Below are positions 34,561-43,384 of a stretch of DNA of 45,612 nt, piece after piece. The notes beneath the pieces are model-generated. The model did not search any database, was not told the origin of the DNA, and saw only the letters and a program-made list of their open reading frames with translations. Numbering within the stretch: the stretch's first letter is position 1; each line of letters starts with the position of its first letter. The position numbers were made by a program, and so were the translations under genes. Origin of the DNA: an uncultured Planctomycetaceae bacterium (GTDB taxonomy: Bacteria > Planctomycetota > Planctomycetia > Planctomycetales > Planctomycetaceae); assembly GCA_903871805.1 (NCBI GenBank), contig CAIQIE010000123.1, forward strand, positions 1 to 45,612, read 5' to 3'.

Positions 34561-35160
34561 ATGGCCATTTCTGTTCTGAAACGTCCAATCCTCGTATTGA
34601 ACCGCAACTGGCAACCGGTCGCGGTCTCAACGGTCTCTCGTTCGCTGGTGAAGGTCTGGAACGAGTCGGCTCGAATTGTCGATCCTGCCAGCTTTCAACT
34701 GTACACATGGGAAGACTGGTCGCAGCTGACACCGGCGGAAGGAGATCCCGTAATTTCCACGCAGTGGATGAGCCTGCGAGTACCGGAAGTCATCACGCTG
34801 ACTCGCTATGACCGGCTGCCGATCCGCATCGTGGCCTTCAGTCGTCGCAACGTCTTTAAGCGTGATGGGTACATGTGTCAGTACTGTGGCTGCCGCCCCG
34901 GCAGTGAAGAACTGACCATCGACCATATTATTCCACGCTCCAGGGGCGGTGTTTCCAGTTGGACTAACTGCGTTCTGGCCTGCATCGACTGCAACACGCG
35001 AAAAGCCAATCGCACACCTGAGCAAGCCAGCATGCCCCTGAGACACAAACCCATTCGACCAATCTGGAATCCATTGTATGCCCCGCATGGAGTCCGGATT
35101 GAAAGCTGGTCGCGATTTGTCAGCGAATTCTACTGGAACGTGGCCCTGGAAGAGCAATAG
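34561..35160 (+). CDS. HNH endonuclease
   Basis: A 199-residue protein with a C-terminal HNH nuclease domain of the CxxC type. Zinc cysteines are Cys106/Cys109 (CQYC) and Cys141/Cys144 (CIDC). The catalytic core is IDHIIPRSRGG (Asp121-His122) with Asn136 in SWTNCVLAC and the usual tail KANRTPEQA. Residues 1-95 (SVLKRPILVLNRNWQPVAV...) match the N-terminal part of a widespread stand-alone bacterial HNH family that is not linked to restriction-modification; its role may be DNA repair or mobile-element processing but is not proven. The start has AGGAG about 8 bases upstream. No partner methylase or phage gene is nearby. Confidence 0.9.
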   Translation: MAISVLKRPILVLNRNWQPVAVSTVSRSLVKVWNESARIVDPASFQLYTWEDWSQLTPAEGDPVISTQWMSLRVPEVITLTRYDRLPIRIVAFSRRNVFKRDGYMCQYCGCRPGSEELTIDHIIPRSRGGVSSWTNCVLACIDCNTRKANRTPEQASMPLRHKPIRPIWNPLYAPHGVRIESWSRFVSEFYWNVALEEQ

Positions 35161-35343
35161 CTGAAGGACTCTGGGGCTGGATTTTCCGATGATTCCGTGG
35201 AAGTTTATCGATTCCGGGGTGATTCCGCTGTTTTGAAGCGGCATCAGTGTTCAGGTCAGACGCCTGGATCAGAAATTCTGTCCAGCCGAACCGTCTGCAT
35301 TCCTGGGTTGGGAATTCGACTGAATTTTCTCCTGCATGAAGAC

Positions 35344-35371
35344 ATGACAGGCAGCGGTTCCCGGCTACACT
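35344..35371 (+). promoter_or_regulatory. Possible promoter at the start of the NagB-LmbE gene
   Basis: ATGACA (35344-35349, 5 of 6 for -35), a 16-base spacer and TACACT (35366-35371, 4 of 6 for -10). Transcription would begin at about 35378, so the ATG at 35379 would be leaderless; the ATG at 35424 would then have a 45-base leader. Confidence 0.4.
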
Positions 35372-35378
35372 ACTGGCC

Positions 35379-37361
35379 ATGACCAAACCACTTCCATGGG
35401 CTTTTCACGGATCTGCAGACGCCATGACTGCACGGCAGGATTCCCGCCAGATAGAGCGTATTCGTTGTTCCATCCTTTCCAATTCTCGCGAAGCCGCTCG
35501 CAAGGTTGCCGGAGAGATTTCGACGCTGATTCGAACTCGCCAGGCGGAAGGCCGGAAATGCGTTCTGGGACTTGCAACGGGGTCCACTCCCACGGGAATC
35601 TACGCAGAACTGATTCGCCTGCATCGCGAAGAAGGTCTTTCATTTCACAATGTCGTGACCTTCAATCTGGACGAATATTATCCGATGCAGCCGGAGGATG
35701 TTCAAAGTTACGTGCGGTTCATGAGGGAACATCTGTTCAACCACATTGACATCGCTCCCGAAAACGCCAACGTACCGGACGGCACGATTGCTCCGGACAA
35801 GACTGCGGACTACTGCCGGGACTACGAAGCGAAAATTGCCGCCCTGGGCGGGATTGATATTCAGATTCTGGGAATTGGACGTACCGGGCATATTGGTTTC
35901 AACGAACCTGGTTCGGACCAGACCTCTCGAACCCGCATGATTACCCTGGATACCGTCACGCGTGTCGACGCGGCCAGTGACTTCTTTGGCACCGAAAATG
36001 TTCCACGACGTGCAGTGACCATGGGAGTCGGCACGATCCTGGAAGCTCGCAGGATCTTCATCCTTGCGTTTGGTGAAAACAAAGCCACGATCGTAGCGAA
36101 AACCATCGAAGGTGAAATGACGCCATCGATTCCCGCCACCTACCTGCAGCGGCACGGCAACACAGAATTTCTGATCGACACTGCAGCGGCAGCCAACCTG
36201 ACCCGCATTCGTTCTCCATGGCTGGTCACGGATGTCGTTTGGGATCCGGTTCTGATCCGTCGTGCTGTCATCTGGCTGTCCGAAAAAGAAGGCAAGGCCA
36301 TTCTTAAACTGACAGACTCCGACTATAACGAAGGTGGTCTGCAGGATCTGCTGGCGGAACACGGTTCGGCCTACGAAATCAACCTGAAAGTCTTCCGACA
36401 TCTCCAGGGCACCATTATTGGCTGGCCCGGCGGAAAACCAGATTCCAGGAAAAGTCCCGGAGACCGGCCGCAGCCTTTTGACCATATCTTCCCCAAACGA
36501 ATTCTGTGCTTTTCACCGCACCCGGACGACGATGTAATTTCCATGGGCGGAACCCTGATACGCCTTGCGGACCAGGGACATGATGTCCATGTCGCCTATC
36601 AGACATCCGGCAATATTGCCGTGTTTGACGATGACACGCTGCGGTTTACGGAATTCGTATCCGACTACTGTGCCGCCTTTGGGCTGCTGTCAGAAAGAAT
36701 TCGCGAACTGGAAGACCATGTCGAAGAATTTCTTCGCCGCAAGCAGCCGGGGCAGGTCGACAGTCCTCAGGTTCAGATGATCAAGGGGCTCATCCGCAAA
36801 GGAGAAGCTGTAGCCGGAGCCCGTTGCTGCGGGATTCCCGCAACCAACCTCAGCTTCCTGAATATGCCTTTCTATGAAACCGGCGGCGTCAAAAAGAAGC
36901 CGCTGGGGGACGCTGATATTCAGATCCTGACGGACCTGCTGAGGAGCATCAAGCCACACCAGATCTACGCGGCTGGCGACCTGACCGATCCGCATGGAAC
37001 CCATCGAACCTGCCTGAAAGCCATCATTTTGGCCTGTGACAAGTGCCGAAACGACGACTGGTTCCGGGAATGTGAAGTCTGGCTGTACCGCGGTGCCTGG
37101 CAGGAATGGCCCGTGCACCAGGTGGAAATGGCCGTACCGCTCAGTCCCGAAGAAGTGCGACAAAAGCGTGATGCGATCTTTAAGCACCAGTCCCAAAAGG
37201 ATCGGGCCCTGTTTCCTGGATCTGACGCTCGGGAATTCTGGCAACGCGCCGAAGCCAGAAACGCCGGGACAGCAGCCAAGTACGACAAACTCGGACTGGC
37301 AGAATACGAAGCCATCGAAGGCTTCGTCCGCTGGGACGGCGTCTGGGGACTTAACGACTAA
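35379..37361 (+). CDS. nagB: Glucosamine-6-phosphate deaminase fused to a LmbE/PIG-L deacetylase-like domain
   Basis: A 660-residue two-domain enzyme. Residues about 20-300 are NagB, which converts glucosamine-6-phosphate to fructose-6-phosphate and ammonia: GLATGSTPTGIYAEL (phosphate loop), NVVTFNLDEYYPM and GIGRTGHIGFNEPGS with the catalytic His. Residues about 375-640 are a LmbE/PIG-L zinc deacetylase-like domain: FSPHPDDDVISMGGTLIRL (about 380-398) supplies the zinc-binding His-Asp-Asp, and GDLTDPHGTHRTCLKAI the distal His. The same fusion is known from Bacteroidetes. The second domain could remove an acetyl group before deamination, so one protein might use N-acetylglucosamine-6-phosphate, but that is inference. 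The start is either 35379 or 35424. No other amino-sugar genes are near. Confidence 0.92.
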   Translation: MTKPLPWAFHGSADAMTARQDSRQIERIRCSILSNSREAARKVAGEISTLIRTRQAEGRKCVLGLATGSTPTGIYAELIRLHREEGLSFHNVVTFNLDEYYPMQPEDVQSYVRFMREHLFNHIDIAPENANVPDGTIAPDKTADYCRDYEAKIAALGGIDIQILGIGRTGHIGFNEPGSDQTSRTRMITLDTVTRVDAASDFFGTENVPRRAVTMGVGTILEARRIFILAFGENKATIVAKTIEGEMTPSIPATYLQRHGNTEFLIDTAAAANLTRIRSPWLVTDVVWDPVLIRRAVIWLSEKEGKAILKLTDSDYNEGGLQDLLAEHGSAYEINLKVFRHLQGTIIGWPGGKPDSRKSPGDRPQPFDHIFPKRILCFSPHPDDDVISMGGTLIRLADQGHDVHVAYQTSGNIAVFDDDTLRFTEFVSDYCAAFGLLSERIRELEDHVEEFLRRKQPGQVDSPQVQMIKGLIRKGEAVAGARCCGIPATNLSFLNMPFYETGGVKKKPLGDADIQILTDLLRSIKPHQIYAAGDLTDPHGTHRTCLKAIILACDKCRNDDWFRECEVWLYRGAWQEWPVHQVEMAVPLSPEEVRQKRDAIFKHQSQKDRALFPGSDAREFWQRAEARNAGTAAKYDKLGLAEYEAIEGFVRWDGVWGLND

Positions 37362-37723
37362 GAACTGATTGCTGAGGACAGACTACCAGGGATCCACGGC
37401 AACGCCCCTATTGCTGTGCGACCCTCGGTTGCCCTCAATGTCGAAGGCACACTCCGTGTGCCGTCCGCCAAACTGCAGCATTCCGTAAGACATGCTTTCC
37501 ACCAGCAACACCAACTGGTTCCTGATACCGTTTGCCCGCATCCCCTCAGCTTGACGCCTTTGTGACGGAGTTGGGGCATAATCAGTGACAGGGCATCCAA
37601 TACAATGCTGGTTGGGTTGTGTTTCAGCTACGGAGTGGCGGAAGGGTATAGAATCGGGCGTCAGCCCATGGAACGTGTCGGAAGTAAATTAAGGTGTCAG
37701 GAACGAATGACACGGGAACGCCC
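37362..37723. other. Intergenic region with a palindrome, 0.36 kb
   Basis: No gene. A perfect palindrome GGCACAC-TCC-GTGTGCC at 37446-37462 resembles short planctomycete intergenic repeats. It has no T-run. The stretch leads into the transposase remnant. Confidence 0.4.
37446..37462. repeat. Short perfect palindrome
   Basis: GGCACAC (37446-37452) pairs with GTGTGCC (37456-37462) around TCC. Likely one copy of a dispersed planctomycete repeat rather than a terminator. Confidence 0.4.
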
Positions 37724-38348
37724 CTAACCCCTTGTGCAGAAAACGCTTTTTGTAAGCGACTCGGTCTTCTTGCGCTTCTTTCGCCTTCGCTTGTGACAGC
37801 GGAGTTCGATTCGGTCCGGGCGATTCGCGACAATGTGTGTTGCAATGGCTTCCATCAGACCGTCGTACCAGTCATCTGTTGACATGACCGCTGACCACAT
37901 CGGCAGGAACTGATTGAGCGACTGAATCGAGCCTTTGAATCTGATCTGACAGGGGCATACCCCGGACTTTAAGCCAGCGTCGGCCAGACAACCAGTTGAT
38001 CATCCTTCCCCACACGCTTCCCCTTGCGGAAGTTTGTTGTCCTCAGGTGATGCTTACGAACAACAACATCGACGCCCGGTTGCATCAGCAGCGCGAGATC
38101 AAACCAATCGGAAAAATAGCGGTCCAGCACGAGGTGCAGGCAGACTGGCCATTTTTCAATCGCCATGCAATCAGCCTGGCGACAGCTTCCCGGCACGAAT
38201 GATCTGCACTGAGGCATTGAGACAGGAAGACCCGGATCGTGACCGTTCCAGTGTAGACCTATCCCTGAAACCATCCTCCGGAATCGCGCAGTGAAGCTAT
38301 GATCCGCTCCTGGCTCAGCAGTGCTGCGAAGGTTAAAGCTCCACTCAT
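37724..38348 (-). pseudogene. IS4-type transposase remnant
   Basis: Pieces of one transposase survive in order on the minus strand. The N-terminus begins at ATG 38348 (MSGALTFAALLSQERIIASL), then has an in-frame TAG after GGWFQG, and continues VTIRVFLSQCLSADHSCREAV with ARLIAWRLKNGQ. The frame then shifts and joins DRYFSDWFDLALLMQPGVDV with VVRKHHLRTTNFRKGKRVGKDDQ, the part around a catalytic Asp of IS4-family DDE transposases. A C-terminal piece (YDGLMEAIATHIVANRPDRIE, then a Lys/Arg-rich tail) ends at 37724. The locus is about 0.62 kb against roughly 1.3 kb for an intact gene, so at least one internal deletion has occurred. No clear terminal inverted repeats were identified. Confidence 0.8.
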
Positions 38349-38464
38349 TCGGGCTTGCTCAACCGCCGCATGAAAACGAGACTACATCGCATGGCTTCCC
38401 TGCCGGAACGTACGTGTCGTATAACCCCCTGCATTTCTCGCATTGAGGCCTGTTTTTGTCGATA

Positions 38465-39259
38465 TCACTCTGCCACGAAACGGCTTACGAAAGTTCCCGT
38501 ACCATTCGTAGAATGTCTCCTTTTGCTGGCGGCAGATAGGGCGTTACGAATTTCCAGCAGCATTTCCAGTGCGTTGTCGGTGTCACTGTGCACACAAACG
38601 GTTTGGGGGATGACCGGGATTCTGTGGCCGTCATGGGAGACGACAGTCTCTGTCTGCAGCATATCAACAAGACGCGAGGCGGCGTCTTTGGCTGAATGAA
38701 TCACGGCCAGCGGATGATTGCGGGGTAGCAACGTTCCATTCGCCTGATAGTGACGATCCGCAAAGACTTCATGCTGCACCGATAAACCTGCGGCTGCCGC
38801 GCGGGTCAACAGCAGACTTCCGGAGAGTCCCATCAATGAGGCCGTCGGGGTTGTTGTTTTGATGACGTCGATCAGCAGATCGGCCAGAGCTGTGGACTGA
38901 GCGGCGACGTTGTACAGTGCGCCATGCGGTTTTATGTGGGTGAGCGGTACTTCTGCGGTGGCCGCTGCGCGGACGGCCAGTTGCAGTTGCTGCGTGAGAC
39001 TGGCATACAGTTCTGCAGCCGGCAGCGTTAATTCGCGGCGTCCGAAATGCTCGCGGTCCGGATAGGAGGGATGAGCGCCAAAATGGACCTGACTGGCGCG
39101 ACAGTGTCGAGCGGTCTGCAGCAGTCTCGGGTAGTCACCGGCATGCCCGCCACAGGCCACATTGGCCGAAGTGATCAGCCTGAGAATAGCGGCATCCTGT
39201 AATTCACCGTCCGGGCCATCCAGTTCACCCAGATCACAATTCAGGTCGACCGTGATCAT
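38465..39259 (-). CDS. pxpA: 5-oxoprolinase subunit A (LamB/YcsF family)
   Basis: A 264-residue PxpA, part of the prokaryotic ATP-dependent 5-oxoprolinase that opens 5-oxoproline (pyroglutamate) to glutamate. Hallmarks are VDLNCDLGE at the start, ITSANVACGGHAGD, VHFGAHPSYPDREHFGRR and HIKPHGALYN. Length is typical (about 250). It starts inside the stop of the upstream cystathionine gamma-synthase-like gene (ATGA overlap, 39256-39259), so the two are translationally coupled. The PxpB and PxpC partners are not in the window; the complex would need them from elsewhere. 5-oxoproline arises from glutathione and glutamine damage, which loosely fits a neighbour in sulfur amino-acid metabolism. Confidence 0.93.
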   Translation of the reverse strand: MITVDLNCDLGELDGPDGELQDAAILRLITSANVACGGHAGDYPRLLQTARHCRASQVHFGAHPSYPDREHFGRRELTLPAAELYASLTQQLQLAVRAAATAEVPLTHIKPHGALYNVAAQSTALADLLIDVIKTTTPTASLMGLSGSLLLTRAAAAGLSVQHEVFADRHYQANGTLLPRNHPLAVIHSAKDAASRLVDMLQTETVVSHDGHRIPVIPQTVCVHSDTDNALEMLLEIRNALSAASKRRHSTNGTGTFVSRFVAE

Positions 39260-40746
39260 GGGCTGAGAGCGTCAGAAAATCGTTTCCACAGCACTTCCAG
39301 AGGCTCGGTTCCCACACTGATACGCAGCAGCCAGCGGGAGACGCCGTATTTCTCGACCTCGTCCAGTTCTGTGTAATGAGCGAGCAATGTGTAGGGGCAG
39401 CAAAGCGTGAAGCTGGTTCCCAGATTGGGTCCTTTACAGATCTGAAGTCGATCGAAGACCGCCGGTGTTGTCTGAGCTGCATTGTGCAGCACAATCGACA
39501 TCAGTCCGCCACGTCCGTGGGTGTCCGCCGGCGAGCCGGACTGGTTGCCTGTGGCTGCGGAGGGATAGAAGACTTGCGCGACAGCGGGATGCTGCTGCAG
39601 GCGTTCTGCGAGTGCCGCGGCATTGTGGTTGATGATTGCCACGCGTTCCCTGACATCTCTGGAATTCTGTTCAAGGACGTCGGCATCGGCGTCGCACAGA
39701 AGTTCTTCAAACTCGGCACGAATGGCAGCCCGCAGTGAATCTGCCCTCGGGCCGTTCGGATTCAATCGGGCACCCCCTGCCAGTACATCACCGCGTCCGC
39801 TGAAGTACTTTGTCAGGCTGGTGACGACGACGTCGGCAAATCGGAGCGGATTTTCGTTGACAATCGCAGCCAGCGTGTCATCGACAATCAGCAGAAACCT
39901 GTGTCGATCTGCTAATCGTCTGAGTTCTGCGAGGTCCGGCATTGTCAGCAGGGGGTTGGTGGGTGTTTCACAAAACACTGCGCAGATGGACTCGCGTGTC
40001 AGCAGCTCTTCCAGTCTCTGCAGATCGGAGGCATCCCCCATCGGCAGAAATCGAAAGGCGTTGGGAGCAAATCGCTGCTGAATCTTGAGTGTATCCACAT
40101 AGGGAAAACCGAACTGAACTGTTGGCCGCTCTGCATCCAGCCGCCGTACTGCGCGCCAGACACAGGCAATCGCGGCCATGCCGCTGGGAAACAGCCACAC
40201 GTCGTCTGCGGCACAGCCGCCATAATTTGCCAGTCGCTCTCGAAGAATCGTGCGGGAAGGACATTCAGTTGTTGCTGCATCGCGCCCCGCCAGTAGCAGT
40301 TCTGCTGCCCGGGAACTGAGGATTTCTCCAGCGTGCTGCCAGTATTCCTTCAGCTTTGGGAAATCTTCCGGCGTCGTCTGCACGGCGATGGCCGAAGCCT
40401 CGGGGATTTCCACCTGCTTCGCCACCGTACCACCTCGCTGCTGCACATGTCGAACAGCCCTTTCGGCAACCCGACGCGATGGGAAGATCAGCCCCTGAGT
40501 TCCTGGGCCGAGGATTTGGGCGCATAACTGCCGTATAAGGGGATGGAAACAGAAACGCGGGTAGGCGGCCTGAAGCCTGTTGACAACTTCCGGATCCCCT
40601 TCTTCGTAACGAACGTTGTGTTCCCACAGAGGCAGACAGGCTGATGCGGCATGCACGGAGTCTGGCATGGGAGCCCCCAACTCGTGGGCCTGCCAGCAGG
40701 GGGAAATCAGCAGATTGCGAGGCTCTGCGGTAGTCATGGGTGACAA
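39256..40746 (-). CDS. Cystathionine gamma-synthase-like PLP enzyme with long N-terminal domain
   Basis: A 496-residue member of the Cys/Met-metabolism PLP-dependent family (trans-sulfuration). The PLP lysine is Lys313 in VVTSLTKYFSGRGDVLAGG, with the pyridine-binding Asp in LLIVDDTLA (289-290), FPSGMAAI (phosphate region) and CETPTNPLL. Family members are about 390 residues; here an extra N-terminal domain of about 120 residues includes VHAASACLPLWEHNVRYEEGDP followed by PRFCFHPLI, a layout recalled from fungal-type cystathionine gamma-synthases. That domain's role is unknown. The reaction is probably cystathionine gamma-synthase or gamma-lyase. ATG 40737 (MTTAEPR) is an alternative start. 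It overlaps pxpA by four bases. Confidence 0.88.
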   Translation of the reverse strand: MSPMTTAEPRNLLISPCWQAHELGAPMPDSVHAASACLPLWEHNVRYEEGDPEVVNRLQAAYPRFCFHPLIRQLCAQILGPGTQGLIFPSRRVAERAVRHVQQRGGTVAKQVEIPEASAIAVQTTPEDFPKLKEYWQHAGEILSSRAAELLLAGRDAATTECPSRTILRERLANYGGCAADDVWLFPSGMAAIACVWRAVRRLDAERPTVQFGFPYVDTLKIQQRFAPNAFRFLPMGDASDLQRLEELLTRESICAVFCETPTNPLLTMPDLAELRRLADRHRFLLIVDDTLAAIVNENPLRFADVVVTSLTKYFSGRGDVLAGGARLNPNGPRADSLRAAIRAEFEELLCDADADVLEQNSRDVRERVAIINHNAAALAERLQQHPAVAQVFYPSAATGNQSGSPADTHGRGGLMSIVLHNAAQTTPAVFDRLQICKGPNLGTSFTLCCPYTLLAHYTELDEVEKYGVSRWLLRISVGTEPLEVLWKRFSDALSP

Positions 40747-41181
40747 TTATCCGGAACTAAAAAGAGACAATCGATGAAACAAACTTCGCCGCCGAATATT
40801 TTTCAGTGGCAGGTTGTGAATTGAACAACAATTTACTGTGCAGGCGCCCATCGGCGACATGTATTGCAAAAACAGACGACCCAACAGGGGCTGACCAGGC
40901 AGTCGTGATCAATGGACACGACGCATGGAGCTCCTGGTCACCGGTTCTGTGGACAGATTCCGGATGTTGGTGTTTTGCCAGTAACCGAGTCCACCAGCCT
41001 GGTGAGCGGCCGACTGACAGGTTTGCAGGCGGGCGGAACCCTTCGTCAAATCAAAGAACAGGAGTGGGCTTAATCCATCGGCACGCATTGGCGTCCGGTT
41101 TCACCACCGTTGGTATTACACTGCGGCAGAACGAGCCTGGGCCCCCAATCCGGATATGACGTTTGAGTCTTGAAAACGAAT
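40747..41181. other. Intergenic region, 0.43 kb
   Basis: Between the trans-sulfuration gene and the HEAT-like gene, both on the minus strand. A plus-strand frame at 40806-41159 shows no family likeness or ribosome binding site. No terminator hairpin was recognised. Confidence 0.4.
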
Positions 41182-43041
41182 TCAGTCCTCGTAGGGGTTA
41201 AGTCGCCAGCCGCCGATAGCATACAGGTAGGGGCCAATTGGTTCAGGGAGCTTCAGGCCAACGAGGGGATGCGTCCAGCGAGCGGCACCGCGAAGGCCTT
41301 CTGAGGCATCGTCAATCTGCCATGCTTCCTCGACGATTGGCTGCGAAGCCGTGGAACGCATCATCCCCAGAGCGACCAGAGAAAAGCGGCGGACAATGGC
41401 GCGTTCCGGATTGGGTGAGGAGCGGTCCTGGATGCGCTCGTGGAAACGGGCAGCCAAAGCGGGGTCTGGCATTTTTTCATGCAGCAGGCCAAGCGCCCAC
41501 ATGGAAGCTCCGCGACGCTCCAGTGCTCCCGGAACACCTTTGCTGAACTGCTTTGCCAGGGTTTCTTCAATTTCTTTGACACGCATAATTCCGAGGTACT
41601 GAAACAGGAACGCCTGCTTTAGGCCATGTTCACGGGTTTCTTCCTTTGGGTCATAAATCATCGTCTCGGCGTCGAGTGCTGCCTTGAGCACCAGTTCACG
41701 AACGGCGACATCTGGGAAGAGGTGAATAAGCCATCCGGCTGAGACCATGACTTCATTGCGAGGATAGTTGAGCAGATCGACGCACTGTGCAGAAAACGCC
41801 GAGGCGCGCAGCTGGCCCAGAAGAATCAGCGCCTGTTCAATCCCCTGCCAGTCCTTCGAGTCCGGCTTCAGACTGTCGGCACACAGTCCGATCATCTGTT
41901 CCTTTAGCTCCGCTTTGTCAGCGGCAACCAGCTTGAGTTGCTGGCGTGCCACATTGCGAACCTGAATGTGAACATCGCTAAGTTGCTGGTGGAGCCATGT
42001 AACGCGCTGAGCATCAGGGAACAAACGCATGACTCGTGCGGCCGTCATGCGAACCACGGCATCGTTGTGGACACGGCCGTTGTCCAGGAGTGGCTGCAGA
42101 AGTTCTGGTTTTTGTCGAAACACGAGCTGCCATGCGGCTGCGGCAACGGAATCTTCCGGGTCACTGCAGAGTTTTGCGGCGGTCTCGAGTGCCCTTGTGT
42201 CCTGGCTGTCGAGGAATGCCACACCGATCAGTCGTTCCGTTTCGGAACGCTTTAACAGACCGTCGGCCTGTACGGTCGATTCGGTTGGATTCAGTTTTGC
42301 GGCAGCCGTGGCGGACGCGATGCGTTTCAGATAGTCAGCCGTGCTGTCTGTTGCAACTTTCTGCAACTGAGCTGCGGATTCGGTGTCGTTGATCGCGGCC
42401 AGTCCTTCGCAGGCGAGTCTGACGGCAGTCGCCGATTCTGGCCATGAGGCAATTCGCTTACGCCAAAGTTCCTTCGCAGGAGCATACTTCCATGAAGCCA
42501 ATGCGGATTCGACAATCACACGTTCTGTGTCCGCCGCTGTTGCGGTGTGCGTCAGAAGTTCGGGTGCGAGGGCTTTCATACCACCGGCGGCAATGGCCAG
42601 CGCACAGGCACTGCGAATACGGGGACTGCTGCTGGTAGTCAGCAGGTTTTTCAGGTTCGCTTCAGCCGATGAGATATCGGCCAGGTTCTCACGGGCAATC
42701 CGGTACAACTGCAGAGCCGTGACTTCGGTCACTTCCGGGTCTGTTGATTCCGCCAGAACTCGTACACACATCGGTACGTAGTCTTTTCCCAGTTCGTAGA
42801 TCCGAATGGGATCAGCAATGAACGGTTCGTAGTTCATTCGATGCGGCAGTTTTCGGAATCGGACGATGTCCGGGATCCGGATCGGTCCCTGGAAGAAGCC
42901 TGTCGGTGAAAAGTCCTGCGCAGGGCCTTCAAGGTCACTCAGTACCTGATCGTCGTCCTGAGCCAGAGTCTGTTGGGACAGGACGCTTGAACTGAACAGG
43001 CAAAGCAGGATGGTAAGCGTGTGAAAAACGGCTTTCGCCAT
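41182..43041 (-). CDS. Exported HEAT-like repeat protein
   Basis: A 619-residue protein with a signal peptide (MAKAVFHTLTILLCLFSSSVLS, cleavage near QQTLAQ). After a linker containing FFQGPIRIPDIVRFRKLPH, the rest from about residue 75 is a series of alpha-helical pairs of roughly 30-40 residues with Ala/Leu patterns, such as SSPRIRSACALAIAAGGMKAL and DAVVRMTAARVMRLFPDAQ, the appearance of HEAT/ARM repeats. Such solenoids bind proteins; no catalytic motif is seen. The ATG at 43041 was chosen over an in-frame GTG six codons earlier because GGAAAGA lies about 9 bases upstream and the signal peptide begins directly. The MoxR gene is 343 bases upstream on the same strand, and the two may be co-transcribed. 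Confidence 0.82.
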   Translation of the reverse strand: MAKAVFHTLTILLCLFSSSVLSQQTLAQDDDQVLSDLEGPAQDFSPTGFFQGPIRIPDIVRFRKLPHRMNYEPFIADPIRIYELGKDYVPMCVRVLAESTDPEVTEVTALQLYRIARENLADISSAEANLKNLLTTSSSPRIRSACALAIAAGGMKALAPELLTHTATAADTERVIVESALASWKYAPAKELWRKRIASWPESATAVRLACEGLAAINDTESAAQLQKVATDSTADYLKRIASATAAAKLNPTESTVQADGLLKRSETERLIGVAFLDSQDTRALETAAKLCSDPEDSVAAAAWQLVFRQKPELLQPLLDNGRVHNDAVVRMTAARVMRLFPDAQRVTWLHQQLSDVHIQVRNVARQQLKLVAADKAELKEQMIGLCADSLKPDSKDWQGIEQALILLGQLRASAFSAQCVDLLNYPRNEVMVSAGWLIHLFPDVAVRELVLKAALDAETMIYDPKEETREHGLKQAFLFQYLGIMRVKEIEETLAKQFSKGVPGALERRGASMWALGLLHEKMPDPALAARFHERIQDRSSPNPERAIVRRFSLVALGMMRSTASQPIVEEAWQIDDASEGLRGAARWTHPLVGLKLPEPIGPYLYAIGGWRLNPYED

Positions 43042-43384
43042 AGAATTGATTCTTTCCACAAGAAGCGTGGCATCAGCGATTGGAGTCGGCTGTGAATAGT
43101 CGCTGAATATCTTACGGGATGCAGGATCAAAACAACGAAGTCTGAGACTGCGGTGGTGCAGTGCCTATCAGAATTTCGCCGGCACTTTCCAGAGTTTCCT
43201 CAAAATCCTTCGGTCTGTCATTCGAAAACTGTTCTTTTTTGGTGCGATTTCAGGACAGTGAGGTCGTGTTGTTGCTTCTGGCTGACTTGTCCGGGCGTGA
43301 GCGGGGCGGCTGGGGGCCTAAAAGTTTTCCCATTTCGCCGGTGCTTTGTGGGCAGCACGCTTGCGTGGGCAGTGGGAAGTGGGG
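43042..43384. other. Intergenic region, 0.34 kb
   Basis: Between the MoxR gene and the HEAT-like gene on the same strand. No gene, terminator or clear promoter pair was recognised. Confidence 0.4.

Noticed and set aside
37358..37600. 80-codon minus-strand frame after nagB
   Set aside because: Trp/Cys-rich, includes the GGCACAC palindrome, and resembles no protein family.
40806..41159. 117-codon plus-strand frame between the trans-sulfuration and HEAT-like genes
   Set aside because: No ribosome binding site and no protein-like pattern.
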